Assembly (NCBI RefSeq): GCF_021130785.1
Contig: NC_060209.1
Span: 20,173,501-20,237,500, forward strand
DNA length: 64,000 nt
Reading direction: 5' to 3'
DNA from: Homalodisca vitripennis
Taxonomy: Eukaryota > Arthropoda > Insecta > Hemiptera > Cicadellidae
Positions within the stretch are counted from its first letter, which is position 1. Every line of letters starts with the position of its first letter. The notes beneath the pieces are model-generated. The model was not told the origin of the DNA. It did not search any database and saw nothing but the letters and a program-made list of their open reading frames with translations. Shown piece by piece: positions 10,554 through 22,989 of the stretch. The position numbers were made by a program, and so were the translations under genes.

Positions 10554-10829
10554 TTAAATTAGCTTTAAAAATCTTAAAATAGACGAGCTTAGGCATATTT
10601 GCACTTTTAATGGAATTTGCAATCTGTTGACAAATTGAGGGCCTGGCTCTGAAGGCAAGTGTTCATGAACTACTGTACTGTGGGTCCCAGTGCGGTAGTT
10701 GTCCCTGCCTCTGGTTTCATTAGAGTGTACATTACAATATTCGCATTTGTACAAAAGAGTCACACTTCCAAAATACAGAGGCAGCTGTAAATTTTTGAAT
10801 GCTAGCCTACACGACTCTCTCCATTGCAA
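10554..10829 (-). mobile_element. degraded LINE ORF2 tail (copy 2 of 3), in the dpp intron
   Basis: The minus frame reads ETRGRDNYRTGTHSTVVHEH then LPSEPGPQFVNRL, matching the remnants at 4.9 and 24.5 kb in protein and DNA. The frame then degenerates. It fits the 3' end of a jockey-like non-LTR element and carries no catalytic domain. Confidence 0.6.
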
Positions 10830-11997
10830 TTTTGCAATTATTTTGACTGCTTTTTTTAATTAAAAACAATCTGGACAAAGTTTTAAATAAAAATATAAAA
10901 TACGTATAGAAAGAGATGTAATTGAGTTAAGATGATTACATAATATGATCAGTAGAGTTGTTTTGCACTCGGTTATCCAAATCATTTATAGCCATATAAA
11001 TATATAGCGTTGTCTTCTAAAACGTTTTGAGGCAAGTAATTAAAATTGCATTGTTTGAACTGTCAAAGTTAATCCATTGAAATAAATGAACTTAATGCAA
11101 CAGTTTCTGTTCACAAACATTATAATATGCATTCTTAGAAGAGTTCGTGGGAGATTGGAAGAAGAAAAAAGTGAACCTCACATTTACGATTTAATACAAA
11201 TGATAGCCTCAAAGATTAGAAATGAAAGTGAAACATGATGTTGGAAACTTGCCATCTGGTGAATACCGAAAGTGATTAATCATTGTTTGTGTGCCGCGGA
11301 ATAAACAAGTTGTATTCGTTGCTTGATTGATAACATTTTATTACTTCGTTATCGACACAGATAGTCTTGAAAACAACGGGGATAGTGAAGGTTTCGGGAA
11401 AATCTTTTTCTTTGGGCTTCTAGGAAATTCACGCAGTGGATTTTAGCGGGTTCGTTGCACTGAGTGGCTTATCACACACGATGATTGCACTGGAATTGGA
11501 GTAATTCCAAAAGGAAAGACAAAAAGAGGGAGAGAGCAGACTCGGGCGCCAGTAAGACGTGGGAAGTGACATCGCAGAAGTAGGAAACTCGATACACCAA
11601 GGCTGACTTGAGTAGTCGTGCTAACTGGACTCAAATAATGATCTGATCCAGTGTCATAAGTTACATGACTACAGAGGCAGATACTACTGTGTACGAGTAT
11701 CACAATAACGTTGTTGTGCAAACACCGCCCGCCCATTCGTCAATACGATCTGACGTTACGTTCACTAATTTTAGAATTTGTAATTTCTTCTTCAAAGACG
11801 ATGCAGTTGTTTGTTCGGGTTGAATCATTACTTAACATTGACAATAGTGTTTTAAGGGAAAGATTATATGGACGAAATACGAGGTTGAGATTACATGTTA
11901 TAAAAGATTTATATTTTAAAATAAATATTTTATAGACTATATTTTGTTGAAATACCCAATCAACAGATAGCTAACAAATGTGTTTGTATTGTTTCAG

Positions 11998-12863
11998 AGA
12001 GCGCAATAGACTCGCGATTCCCGCGGAACGACAGGTTTCGCCTCCATTTCAACGTATCCAGTGTACCTGAAGAGGAAAGGTTCACAGCGGCAGAGTTAAG
12101 GCTATCAGCGTTGCCGGTGGAAAGACGAGATAGCAGTACGCATGCGCAGAGAGTGCTCGTCCACGACATCGTCCGACAGGGCGTGAAAGGGGAGAGCAAA
12201 CCTATTCTACGGCTAGTCGACTCTAAAGTGGTGGATTCCACAGAATCGATAACCTTAGACATCCTACCAGCGAGCCGGAGATGGAGAGAAGAGCCAGAGC
12301 ACAACCACGGACTGTTGGTGGTGGTGCAGACCGTGGACTCCCAGACGTCGGCGGGGAACAGAAGTCACGTTAGGTTAAGGCGGTCGCTCGTCGAAGAGGA
12401 GAAAGACTGGTTAGAAAGACAACCCGTCCTGTTTCTGTACTCGGACGACGGTAAGCAGAAGGAGAGCAGCCTGGAGGAGATGCTGACGAGGAGAAAGAGG
12501 GCTTCCTCGATGTCGATGGGAAGGAAGCACAAGAGGAAAGACGGCAGGGACAACTGCAGGAGGCATCCTCTCTACGTGGACTTCGCGGACGTCGGGTGGA
12601 ACGACTGGATAGTCGCGCCACCGGGATACGACGCCTACTACTGCCAAGGCGACTGCCCCTTCCCCATGGCCGACCACCTGAACTCCACCAACCACGCCAT
12701 CGTGCAGACGCTGGTCAACTCGGTCAACCCCAGTGCGGTACCCAAAGCTTGTTGTGTTCCCACAGCTTTATCCTCGATATCCATGCTTTATTTAGACGAG
12801 GAGAACAAAGTGGTCCTCAAGAACTATCAGGACATGGCCGTACTGGGCTGCGGTTGTCGTTAA
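11998..12863 (+). CDS. dpp: decapentaplegic (BMP2/4-class ligand), coding exon 2 with mature ligand
   Basis: Exon 2 completes codon 93 and ends with TAA at 12861-12863; the full precursor is 380 residues, shorter than the fly protein of about 590. [20 protein letters not shown] is the conserved prodomain core, with an N-glycosylation site at Asn111. Two furin-type motifs are visible: RLRR at 218-221 and RRKR at 257-260 (12489-12500). Cleavage after 260 gives a 120-residue mature chain with a basic heparin-binding-like start (GRKHKRK). The TGF-beta knot has the seven expected cysteines at 279, 308, 312, 344, 345, 377 and 379; Cys344 would form the inter-subunit bridge. Typical family strings are [20 protein letters not shown], an NST glycosylation site at 321, and the C-terminus GCGCR. 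Nothing is truncated or frameshifted. Confidence 0.97.
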
Positions 12864-13560
12864 CCTCCGACCCGGTGTTACCAGAACTCTGGCGTAGCGT
12901 AGTCGACGTCGACGCCACCGATCATCGTCTCTTATAATCTCGTATTGTATATTACTATGTACATTTCTTCCCCCCTGTGTATCTATTTCCGTTGTAAATA
13001 ATTCAGTGTGTGTACAGTGTAACCGTTGACTTCTTCGTTGTGTTGTTTTTGTACAAAAAGAGTTGTTTAATATATTTTAGATTTAGGAGTTGTAGTGGAT
13101 GACGTGCATTCACGAATCTGCAGATTTTATGTTGTTACCTGTTCAGTACTAATGCGGCCTTTCAAATTGTAAGATAACATTCTAATGACTGTTTTATCAC
13201 AAACATTCTGCTTATCAACATCCAGATCTTATATGTTTATATTGTATATTAATGTATGTGCCTTTAAAGTCGTGATATTTATAAGTAGTCTATATTTTTA
13301 AATAATATTGAAGTCGTTTTGTGTTAACTTATATTCACCGTATATTTCTGAACACTGGAAGTAGTCACTGTGGGCCATTATAATTTTAAAATGTTTTGAT
13401 GTAATTAGCAAAGAGACTCAATTTTAAACAGAAGGAAAACATTTTATATTGTGATTGAAAGTAATTCAAAACATTAACATAGCATGTTTAATATTTCCAT
13501 TATTTTTATTAAAACCTTCTATAGAATACTTTGTATTTAACAATAAATTGTATTTGACTG
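12864..13560 (+). other. dpp: dpp 3' UTR (end inferred)
   Basis: AT-rich sequence follows the stop codon. The first strong poly(A) signal is AATAAA at 13542-13547, followed by TGT-rich sequence (GTATTTGACTGTGAATG). A later AATAAA at 13759-13764 is an alternative end. Neither end can be fixed without transcripts. Confidence 0.5.
13542..13547 (+). terminator. dpp: candidate dpp polyadenylation signal
   Basis: AATAAA lies about 680 bp after the dpp stop codon and is followed within 10-25 bp by T/GT-rich sequence, the usual downstream element. Confidence 0.4.
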
Positions 13561-16320
13561 TGAATGTATGCTTATATATAAGTCACTTAATGCATAATAT
13601 ATAAAACATAGTTTAAACTTTTATTTTTAAATCAATTTTTAAGTTTAAAATACCTTTTATTACCATAAACGAGAAATGAGTGGACATTTTAGTGTTGTCT
13701 TTAAACCCAATATTGGTGTAATTACTCGCAGGTTCTAATTGAAAAAATATTTATTTCAATAAAATAATGTCTATATTAACTTTTGAATTTTAAACACAGT
13801 AAAAATGTGTTGTATTGGGGAACAAAACAAACCAAAAAGCTTTATTTGTTGTGCCGGTATATTAACTTGAAAAAGAGCGGATATCCATTTGTAATAAAAT
13901 CGCCCGAATGTATAAAAAGCAATCTTTACGAATATAAACGTCCACGATTCCGTTCAGCTCCAGTACTTTAAAAAGTCCTCAACATTCTTATCCTACCAAC
14001 ATTTCGATACGATCGGTTCCACATAACCGAAACTCGCAGAAAGCGATAAACCGAATTTCGGCCACGTGGTGATTCGATGAAACGAAACTCGGAGTGAGTG
14101 CCAGCTGGCTAAAAGTCAGAGTTCACTCGAAACCTGATGTGTCGGATGAAATGTTCAACTGCGGCTCTGTCCTTGTTAGTGTTACTTTCCCGTCAACCCA
14201 TTGCCAAGATTGCAAATTGCCCCCCATTAGCCTTGAACAGGTTATTTGCAAGGAGCGTTTCTCAGATTCCAGCCAACAGGCCCAACACCTGGCTCGGTCT
14301 CTATCACACATAAACTGGTTACCTTATGTAAGGACAACTCCCAGCCAATATAAACAGCTGATACAATTAACACGTCAAATGGAGAGCTGCCCCTCACGTA
14401 ATTTATATCTCTAGATAACAAACGCTATTTGAGCTCCTACAAATTATGCTCTCTCTCCAGGTATTACAGGCATATCGCATGTTTGAATTATTTAACAGTC
14501 AGGTTTAATATATACATACCTTGTAACGTGACATGCACTTACACTAGAAGTACTAGTGTACTTGCCTGTTCGACATGAAATGTTCACTCATTTTAAAAAC
14601 AGTTTTACTTAACGCTTTTATTTTACAAGGCCTACAATGACGTAATGTGTTAAAACTGCTGAGTCAAACTGAATTGTGTATTTTTGTAAGAGTATGGTAT
14701 ATTTTCAGTGTTCTTGTTATACATAAATGCATAAGTCTATATTTATATACCAGTATAACTTAGCATAAATCCGAATAGTTTTGTATCAATGAAAGCAGCA
14801 AGAAAAATTTATTTGGTATTAGAGCACAGAAAGATCCTTAAATTTGGAGCCCGAAGGGGTACAAGTTTTAAATACATGATGTTATCGCAATTTGGTTTAT
14901 TTTCTTTCATCCCTTTCTTCAGAAAAAGTGCATAGTGGAAGAAAAGCGATGTATTATAATGCATTGTTCTTACTTACATCTAGGAGAAACAATGATGAGG
15001 TGACAAAGGTTCTGGACATGGCTCAAAAAATTCTTGAAAAATAATGGGTTAAGTTGTCAATTTTGCACGCGCAGACAGTGAAGTAGGACCTAAATAATTT
15101 TTTTGTAAATAATAACTCGTCATATATGGAATTTTTGTTTTCTTTAATATAATATAGGCTTATAGCCTACTTGTGGTTTATATTTGTTGCCGATTTGCAT
15201 AGTTTTATTTTCATTTACAAAGTATAAAAATAATCATTCACTTCTTTAATATATCCATTGGTTTATCCTTATAAGCTAAAAAATCACTGTCTCCAATTTT
15301 ATTAAAATATATCAATAAAGTAAATACAAACAAAATAATTATTAATAACAAATGTAAGATGTTGAAACTTAATCATTTACAAGAATTTTATACAGTTTAA
15401 TTTGTGTTTGCCAATATTTGGTTCAACGTAGTGAAACCTAACACTCAATATCCAGCGTAAAATGTCGAAGTGAGAACAGCAATATTTTTGTCCAAAAGCC
15501 GAGCGCCAATTTTCATAGCGTAAGAATATAACCTAGTTTTTCTTGAAATCAAAAGAGAAATATGCCACAAGAAAAAAAATCAGTTTTGGTGGAGGTAAAA
15601 AATGGGAAGTTATAAAAAAATACGAACCATTATTTTATCTCCAGACGATGTATTTCCTAGCTTGATACACTCAAACTCAACCGACAAAAAAGGAAGTACA
15701 TTTTTAACCGCCGACTGCTAACCATATATAGACTCTGAAAGGGGGAGAGTTTATTCTCCATGTCTAGTTTTTTTACTGTGACAAACCTATTATTTATGTT
15801 TCTGAAGGTCGGTTTTAAGTTTGTAAAGATTAAAAAAATAAAATCTAGGGAAACAATATCGTTTCATGTTTAACCCTTTTGATGGCTTCTGATTTTGATC
15901 TCCGCCCAAATTAGCGCGGCTAACAATCCATTTCTTTCTAAGGAAAGATTCCTTGGGTTTTTAGGAAACTTAAATTCTATATTTTATTGCACAATTTGGC
16001 TCTTGGCTTCTACACTATTAAGGCTTCATATCAGTCACATAAATGATCAGGAGGCCATAACTTTGGGATTGAAGCAATTAATTAAGCAATTATTATTGTC
16101 ACTTATTATTGAGTGTATCTTCCCAACCTTTGGCATGGACATTATATGCAATGAGCCAACAATAAATCTGTTTGGAGTCAGGTGTTATTAACAACACTTT
16201 AATGCAAGCCTGCTTGTGAAGAATCTACAAACAAGACGTCATATAATTTTTTATTCAGATTTTTAAGTGATGTATGGGTAGAAACCCGAAGTCAAGTTCA
16301 GATTTTGATCAAATGTATTC
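13561..16320. other. AT-rich intergenic DNA, nothing recognised
   Basis: Open frames at 14094-14414 (+) and 15895-16191 (+) have no recognisable motif and no neighbouring splice structure I would trust. No tandem or terminal repeat stands out. Confidence 0.6.
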
Positions 16321-16325
16321 AATAG

Positions 16326-16522
16326 GGACAAAGCCCTATGATGGAAGCGGTGATCAAGCAATAGGCTAAGGCTCTATATAATTTGGCAAATCCTACCCTA
16401 ATTTGGTAACAATATTTTTCACTTATTTACACAGCCAGGGTCAATACTGATAGGGTATGAAGACAAGAGGGGCAAATCCCTATAATGGAAGTGGTGTTCA
16501 AGCGATAGTCCAATGCTATATA

Positions 16523-16586
<64 letters not shown>

Positions 16587-16595
16587 GGCGGATCT
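16326..16595. repeat. 143-bp duplicated segment with (TA)n expansion in the second copy
   Basis: GGGACAAAGCCCTATGATGG at 16325 and the matching GGGGCAAATCCCTATAATGG at 16468 start two diverged copies that run to CTATATAATTTGGC. In copy 1 the TATATA stretch is 6-8 bases; in copy 2 the same point holds a (TA)n run of about 55 bp (16526-16582). This shows a microsatellite born inside a duplicated unit. Confidence 0.8.
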
Positions 16596-16599
16596 GATT

Positions 16600-18800
16600 T
16601 GCGTTTCAAGAACACAATTTTGAATCAGAGAATTGTATGCTAACCATGATGAATGATGAATATGAATAGTGAAACTGTTAAAAATGTCATTATTGGCATA
16701 CTAACCAAGAATAAACCACTTTCATACTTACTCAACTTTGATATTGGATAATTAGATCACTGATAAAACACGTTAGTCCATTTCACGCATTAGACTTCAT
16801 ATTATTGACATCTCCACAATACCAGTCTGATACATTGGCTTAAGATGATATTAATGTAGTCAAGTAATCCAATGCGTCTTTTGTTCTACCTACTTTAAAT
16901 GCTGCTTAAAACTATACATAGTGAACATGAGTTAGTGTTAAAAATATTTTTTTAATGAAACTAGCAACTATAAGTAACAAAAAAGTATAATTATCCTCAA
17001 CGCAACAATTTTTTTTATTAATAGACATTTTATTCTTTTTTTTAAATCGAGTTTTTTTAGGAAAACAGTTTGAATAGTTATCTATTAACAGTTTCCCGTT
17101 TTTAAAATAATTTTGAATGTATACATTTTACATGGAACTAGAGGCAATACAAATGTTTTAAATAGGTTCAATACGAAAAAATGTATGGTGAAGTGGAATT
17201 TTTTTTAAGAAGTCAATTCATCCATATGGTGGATCCTGAAGAAAGGTCTCTAGCAGGATAATAAATTAAACACACACGAACATGTGAAGAAAAGTGATCA
17301 GTATTTCATCATTTAAATGTTTGTATTGCTAATTTCATGTTTCAATGTTAAACATTTTAAATTTTAACGTTTGGCGGATGCTTGAACAGAGAGGTTTTTA
17401 TGTATTCAACGTGACATTGAATGATCTGAAGACGGGGTACCGAACCCTGAAAGTTGAACAATCTATCTAGTATTACACGAAAAGAAGTGTGACGGAAAAC
17501 AGGTATTTTAGCTTTGTTTGTAGTCTACTTCATTTGGAGGCAAAACATTTTACAATAATTGTTTATGTCTACATTTAAATGGACTGATCCTTGCAACGGC
17601 ACAGCGGGATGGAACTGAGAAGCATGTTCATCTCCAATGAACTGTGGCACAACGTGTACTTGTTTGTTAATCTGTGATTTACTATATAGCTTGAGCTGAA
17701 TCCTTTCACATTTACATGACCAAATTTAAAAAAATCGCCTTTGTACATTTTTCAATCCAAACTAATAATAATTACCTGGATTTCAAAATTAACGAGTTAA
17801 ACGTTCAAGGGGTCTGAACCCCCAAAATTTTCAATAACCCGCATTAGCAAATGATTGTTATTATTTAAATAATTCAGTAATATTACAGTTGACAGATTTT
17901 GAACATTGAAACGGGTCATAAACTTAGGAACAAAATAGGGAATGACTGCACTTGCCTTACGTTCTGTTCGCTATGGGAAAATATCAGTCATGAACCCCCA
18001 AATTTTTCTTAGCTACGTTCTTGGTTTTTAATAAATTTTACAACAATTACAGTAGAATAAATATGATTTTAAATTTAAACTAAATAATGCTTCTCCTTAA
18101 AGAACATTATTAAAAATAATGTATTATTTTTATGATTTTACGTTCACATTAATTTTCGTGTGGTATTAGTTTACAATATTAATTTCTTCAACATCGATTC
18201 CCACTTAGCTTACCTCTTAAAATAACATCTCCTACCTGGATGACTACCACATTTTAGAGATATACAGTGTTTAAAATGCTAACGACAAACCAGAGATTAA
18301 TTCCAAGATAAACAAAGGGACCTCTTTTTTCTTTACGTCTTGTAATTTTGTGTACTGTTTGATCCCTACTACAGTTGAATGCCTTTTTTGAAGACAGAAA
18401 ACTATAAAAAAGTCTTTGATCACTACATTACAGTTTCATTTCATAATAGTCTAACTCTCATTTATATGCAGCTAAATTTGAAAACTAAAAAACTTGTAAT
18501 TAACTACCAGAATTTAAGTTAAATCGCCACTTTGTTTTGGGGATCTAAAGTTTTAGTATGCAATCAAAAAGAACAAAAAGATTAATTTATATGTTACGGC
18601 CCCAATGTAACAAACATTTATATTTTCATAGCTTTTTGGTATAAAAATATGAATTTAGCCCAATAAGTAAAATGTACACAAAAAAGAAGTCGATCGATAT
18701 TCAGCTGGACTAGTTATGGTGGGGTCTAGTAAATTGAACGGATAAAATTACAAAATAATAACATTTTCGACAGGCAATTACAAACTAACTAGTCTTCAAA
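16600..18800. other. AT-rich intergenic DNA, nothing recognised
   Basis: Long A/T tracts, no ORF of interest, no repeat structure beyond simple low complexity. Confidence 0.65.
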
Positions 18801-18804
18801 CGCC

Positions 18805-20418
18805 CAAATAATAGTAATATCAACGTCAGATAATAGTCTTATTAGAGTCAAAGAACGAAGTAATAGTCATATCAGCGTCAGACAACAAGATAATAGTCGT
18901 ATCAGTGTCAGATGACGACATATCAGTGTCAGATAGTTAGGTAATAGTCATATCAGCGTCAGACAACAAGATAATAGTCGTATCAGTGTCAGATGACGAC
19001 ATATCAGTGTCAGATAGTTAGGTAAAAGTCATATCATCGTCAGACAACAAGATAATAGTCGTATCAGTGTCAGATGACGACGTATCAGTGTCAGATAGTG
19101 AGGTAATAGTCATATCAGCGTCAGACAACAAGATAATAGTCGTATCAGTGTCAGATGACGACATCCTGTATCAGTGTCAGATAGTTAGGTAATAGTCATA
19201 TCATCGTCAGACAACAAGATAATAGTCGTATCAGTGTCAGATGACGAGATATTACCAGCGTCAGATAACGGGATAACAGTAATCTCAGAGCCAGATGACG
19301 AGATAATAGTCATATCATCGTCATTTAACGAGATAACAGTAATCTCAGAGCCAGATAACAAGACAATAGTCATATCATCGTCAGATAACGAGATAACAGT
19401 AATCTCAGAGCCAGATAACAAGACAATAGTCATATCAGTGGCAGATGACGACGTATAAGTGTCAGATAGTTAGGTAATAGTCATATCAGCGTCAGACAAC
19501 AAGATAATAGTCGTATCAGTGTCAGATGACGACATATCAGTGTCAGATAGTTAGGTAATAGTCATATCAGCGTCAGACAACAAGATAACAGTCGTATCAG
19601 TGTCAGATGACGACATATCAGTGTCAGATAGTTAGGTAATAGTCATATCATCGTCAGACAACAAGATAATAGTCGTATCAGTGTCAGATGACGACGTATC
19701 AGTGTCAGATAGTTAGGTAATAGTCATATCAGCGTCAGACAACAAGATAATAGTCGTATCAGTGTCAGATGACGACATATCAGTGTCAGATAGTTAGGTA
19801 ATAGTCATATCATCGTCAGACAACAAGATAATAGTCGTATCAGTGTCAGATGACGACGTATCAGTGTCAGATAGTGAGGTAATAGTCATATCATCGTCAG
19901 ATAACGAGATAATAGTTACACCAGCGTCAAATGACGAGATATTACCAGCGTAAGATAACGAGATAACAGTAATCTTAGAGCCAGATAACAAGACAATAGT
20001 AATATCAGTGGCAGATAACGAGATAACAGTAATCTAAGAGCCAGATAACAAGACAATAGTCATATCATCGTCAGATAACGAGATAATATTTATATCAGTG
20101 GCAGATAACGAATAACAGTAATCTCAGAGCCAGATAACAAGACAATAGTCATATCATCGTCAGATAACGAGATAATATTTATATCAGTGGCAGATAACGA
20201 GATAACAGTAATCTCAGAGCCAGATAACAAGACAATAGTCATTTAATCGTCAGATAACGAGATAATATTTATATCAGTGGCAGATAACGAAATAACAGTA
20301 ATCTCAGAGCCAGATAACAAGACAATAGTCATATCATCGTCAGATAACGAGATAACAGTAATCTCAGAGCCAGATAACAAGACAATAGTCATATCAGTGG
20401 CAGATAACGAGATAAAAA
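18805..20418. repeat. composite satellite: 81-bp and 60-bp unit blocks alternating
   Basis: The whole 1.6 kb is built from short TCAGATaa/ATAGTCATATCA modules. Blocks at about 18.8-19.25 and 19.44-19.91 kb repeat every 81 bp (AACAAGATAATAGTCG at 18884 and 18965). Blocks at 19.25-19.44 and 19.91-20.42 kb repeat every 60 bp (ACGAGATAACAGTAATCTCA). Thus the order is A-B-A-B. Because 60 and 81 are multiples of three, long stop-free readings (Ser-Asp-Ile-Thr rich) appear on both strands, but single-base slips break them and there is no start context or gene structure. Confidence 0.95.
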
Positions 20419-20459
20419 AATGTGAAAGGCACCCTTTTTAGCTAAATAGTAGATCTTTA

Positions 20460-20830
20460 GGGGGTGGCCGACACGGGTTTAAGTTATATTAACGTGCGTG
20501 CATAGATCACACGTATGTGACTCTAGGCTCTTGCGCTTGTACCCATTATCACCTTCACCCACGGACTCTAGTAGTCATCAGCCCAAGATCAGCGAGGTAC
20601 GCAGATAGATGTAGATGTAGAGGGGTCCACCTGGCACAGGTCGGGGGGGGGATCTGGAATGCGGTGTCTGATGTAAATGTGGGCGATGATACGGTCCGCA
20701 CCCGCACCAACACAAATAAACACATCACTCGAATAAATAATGGAATAAATAAATAAATCAGAGGCCCGTGGAGTGGGAGGGGGCCAATTTATGGACACAG
20801 TGCACACCTGGCCTCTCCCCACACACTCGA
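20460..20830. mobile_element. unclassified retroposon-like segment with AATAA tail
   Basis: A GC-rich body (GGTCCACCTGGCACAGGTCG, a run of nine G near 20644) is followed by an AATAAATAATGGAATAAA-type tail at 20713-20757. A (AATAA)n tail after a GC-rich body is common for non-LTR or SINE insertions. I cannot name the family and see no target duplication. Confidence 0.3.
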
Positions 20831-22387
20831 TTTATTTTATTAACCTTTATCTCTGACCCTTTGACTCGATCTGTTACCCCGTGTTCTTGTCTCTTTTAAC
20901 TCCTTTATCTCCTTGTATCTGCTGGTTTGGCTTACAGAGAATCCTCTTTTTGCTGCGCTGGTTTTACGTCGTGTCTTTTTTCATTTCGTTCTTGATTAAA
21001 ATTTCGGCTGCTTTGACTCTCTTGTTGTTTTTGCAGTTAAGAGTTTAGCGTTTCTGAGTCTTTCTTTAGGTTTTTGGCTAGTTATGATAATGGTTCGCAA
21101 TATACAACCGGGATGCGAGTTGCCATTTAATTTTTTCCATAAATGTACAAGCGGTACAGGCAGAAAAATATTCTGTACAAGGGGATTAAGTGATTTTAAT
21201 TTAATATAAAAGTAATGGTTATCTATATGTATTAAATCTTAATAAAAACCTGTCGTTACTAAAATATGTTTAATGTATAACAAGCCATGTGAAACTTTAA
21301 TATCCGTTAAATAAAATTCTTTTTATTTTGAGTAATGGCCCGATGTTTATATTGCAGCTGATAACTGCAAAACACTGTACGTTTTCTTACTGTAAGTCTA
21401 GGCTAGCAAGAAAACTTTTGGCGGAACGCAAGCATTTTCAATATTTGTCAGCCATGTACTAAATGAGAGGTAAAATTATAAAGAATATCAAGAGTTTAGT
21501 TAGAGCTATTTAAATAGTTTGCTTTTGAGATATTGAAACAATGTAAAATAATGTATATCAACATATCAACATTTTTCATATTTGGCTACGAAATATAGTT
21601 AGTATGCTTTATTTTTTTAGACAAATTGAGATTATGAAAACATTGTAAATACCACTTAATTATGAATCACAAACAAACCAATAATTGTACTTTTTATTAC
21701 TTGAGGCCTTTCAACAACTAAGCTCTTTTCATCAGACATTTAAAAAAAGTAAACATTCATCCATGTCAGACATGAAATTAAATGTTAATCAGAATCTACC
21801 TGTTATGCAGACCTTTCAAGTGAGAACTTTGTCTCTTTATCTAGTTTTCTGTCGATAGTATAACTATAGCAACAGCAATTGACAATTAATGAATAATTAA
21901 TGTGTTTACTGTAGCACAACAAGATTGTACACTGTTCAAACAAAATAGGATTTAGACGATTGCTGACATAATGGTGTGCATATTTATAGGTTTATATTGT
22001 TTTTTATTGTTTGAAATTTTTATTTGTTTTTCGCTGGCAAGCGAAGTTTTAGGTCGGATTGCTTCGACCTAGCTATTCAGAGGCATGTAAAGTAGTATTA
22101 CACGTTAAAAATACGTTATTTGTATGTTTTTCAGTAATTAAAAATTAATTTCTTATTTTATATGTCTAAGGCAATGCAATAACATGTTGTAAACAAAAAT
22201 GGAACTAGATCTTCAAATAAAATTAAAGTCCATTTCTTGCATTTCATCATAGACAAACAAAATTCACAATTAAGTTCTCTAACATTGAGAACTAAAAGCA
22301 TAATGAAATTACATAGATAATCAGTGCATTTTATATTTGCAGGATTTTAAAAAGGACTTTTAATAAATGCATAATTTTAATAAATGC
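20831..22387. other. AT-rich intergenic DNA, nothing recognised
   Basis: No coding signal and no clear repeat. Confidence 0.6.
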
Positions 22388-22775
22388 ATATGTTGTGACG
22401 TAGGCCAAGCAACATGTAGGAACCTAAGGAGACTTTCTTTACTAAAAGGAAATGAATTCATATGTTGTGACGTAGGCCAAGCAATATGTAGAATTTAAGG
22501 GGACTTTCTTTTCTGTAGGAAATGAATTCATATGTTGTGACGTAGGCCAAGCCACATGTAGAACTTAAGGGGACTTTCTTTACTGAAAGGAAATGAATTC
22601 ATATGTTGTGACGTAGGCCAAGCAATATGTAGAATTTAAGGGGACTTTCTTTACTGTAGGAAATGAATTCATATGTCGTGACGTAGGCCAAGCCACATGT
22701 AGAACTTAAGGGGACTTTCTTTACTGAAAGGAAATGAATTCATATGTTGTGACGTAGACCAAACAACATGAAGAA
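22388..22775. repeat. tandem array with alternating 71- and 70-bp monomers (141-bp dimer)
   Basis: CATATGTTGTGACGTAGGCC recurs at 22388, 22459, 22529, 22600, 22670 and 22741, so spacings are 71, 70, 71, 70, 71. Two monomer types alternate: one with CAATATGTAGAATTTAAG and ...CTGTAGG, the other with CACATGTAGAACTTAAG and ...CTGAAAGG. Amplification therefore proceeded by 141-bp dimers. The array ends at about 22775. Confidence 0.93.
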
Positions 22776-22989
22776 CAGGAATCGCATAATGGAAGGGCCA
22801 TCTTAAATGGATGTGATTAATACATGTACCCTGCTTTTGTATCATAAAAATACCTTTTGTCTCACCAGATACAAGGTTCACATAGATCTCTATTGCAGTA
22901 CATAAGATTGGTACTTATAACATCGAAACTCAAGTCCTTTAAATCCACAAAAATTTACAATAAACTTATTCTTGTTATTCTTATTCTTA
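22776..22989. other. short AT-rich spacer
   Basis: No feature is seen between the 70/71-bp array and the degenerate minisatellite block. Confidence 0.5.

Larger units (their letters stand above)
10020..11997 (+). other. dpp: dpp coding intron (1978 bp, phase 1)
   Basis: The donor is GTTGGT at 10020 and the acceptor TTGTATTGTTTCAG ends at 11997. Joining the exons restores codon 93 as GAG and continues the conserved prodomain without a break. Insect dpp genes are known to carry an intron at this prodomain position. The intron holds a minus-strand SINE and a minus-strand LINE tail, listed separately. An imperfect CTCF-like motif lies at 11251-11262. Confidence 0.88.

Noticed and set aside
11251..11262. 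A third CTCF site in the dpp intron
   Set aside because: TCACCAGATGGCAA has two mismatches to the 14-mer, so it is not counted with the two perfect sites.
12365..12937. Four ORFs overlapping dpp exon 2 on both strands
   Set aside because: They are shadows of the GC-rich dpp coding exon; the dpp frame alone has conserved cysteines and motifs.
19185..19991. Ser/Asp/Ile/Thr-rich ORFs on both strands
   Set aside because: Both strands being open reflects 60- and 81-bp satellite units, not genes.
22388..22775. A CRISPR-like array
   Set aside because: Units are contiguous with no unique spacers, and the genome is eukaryotic; it is a dimeric satellite.
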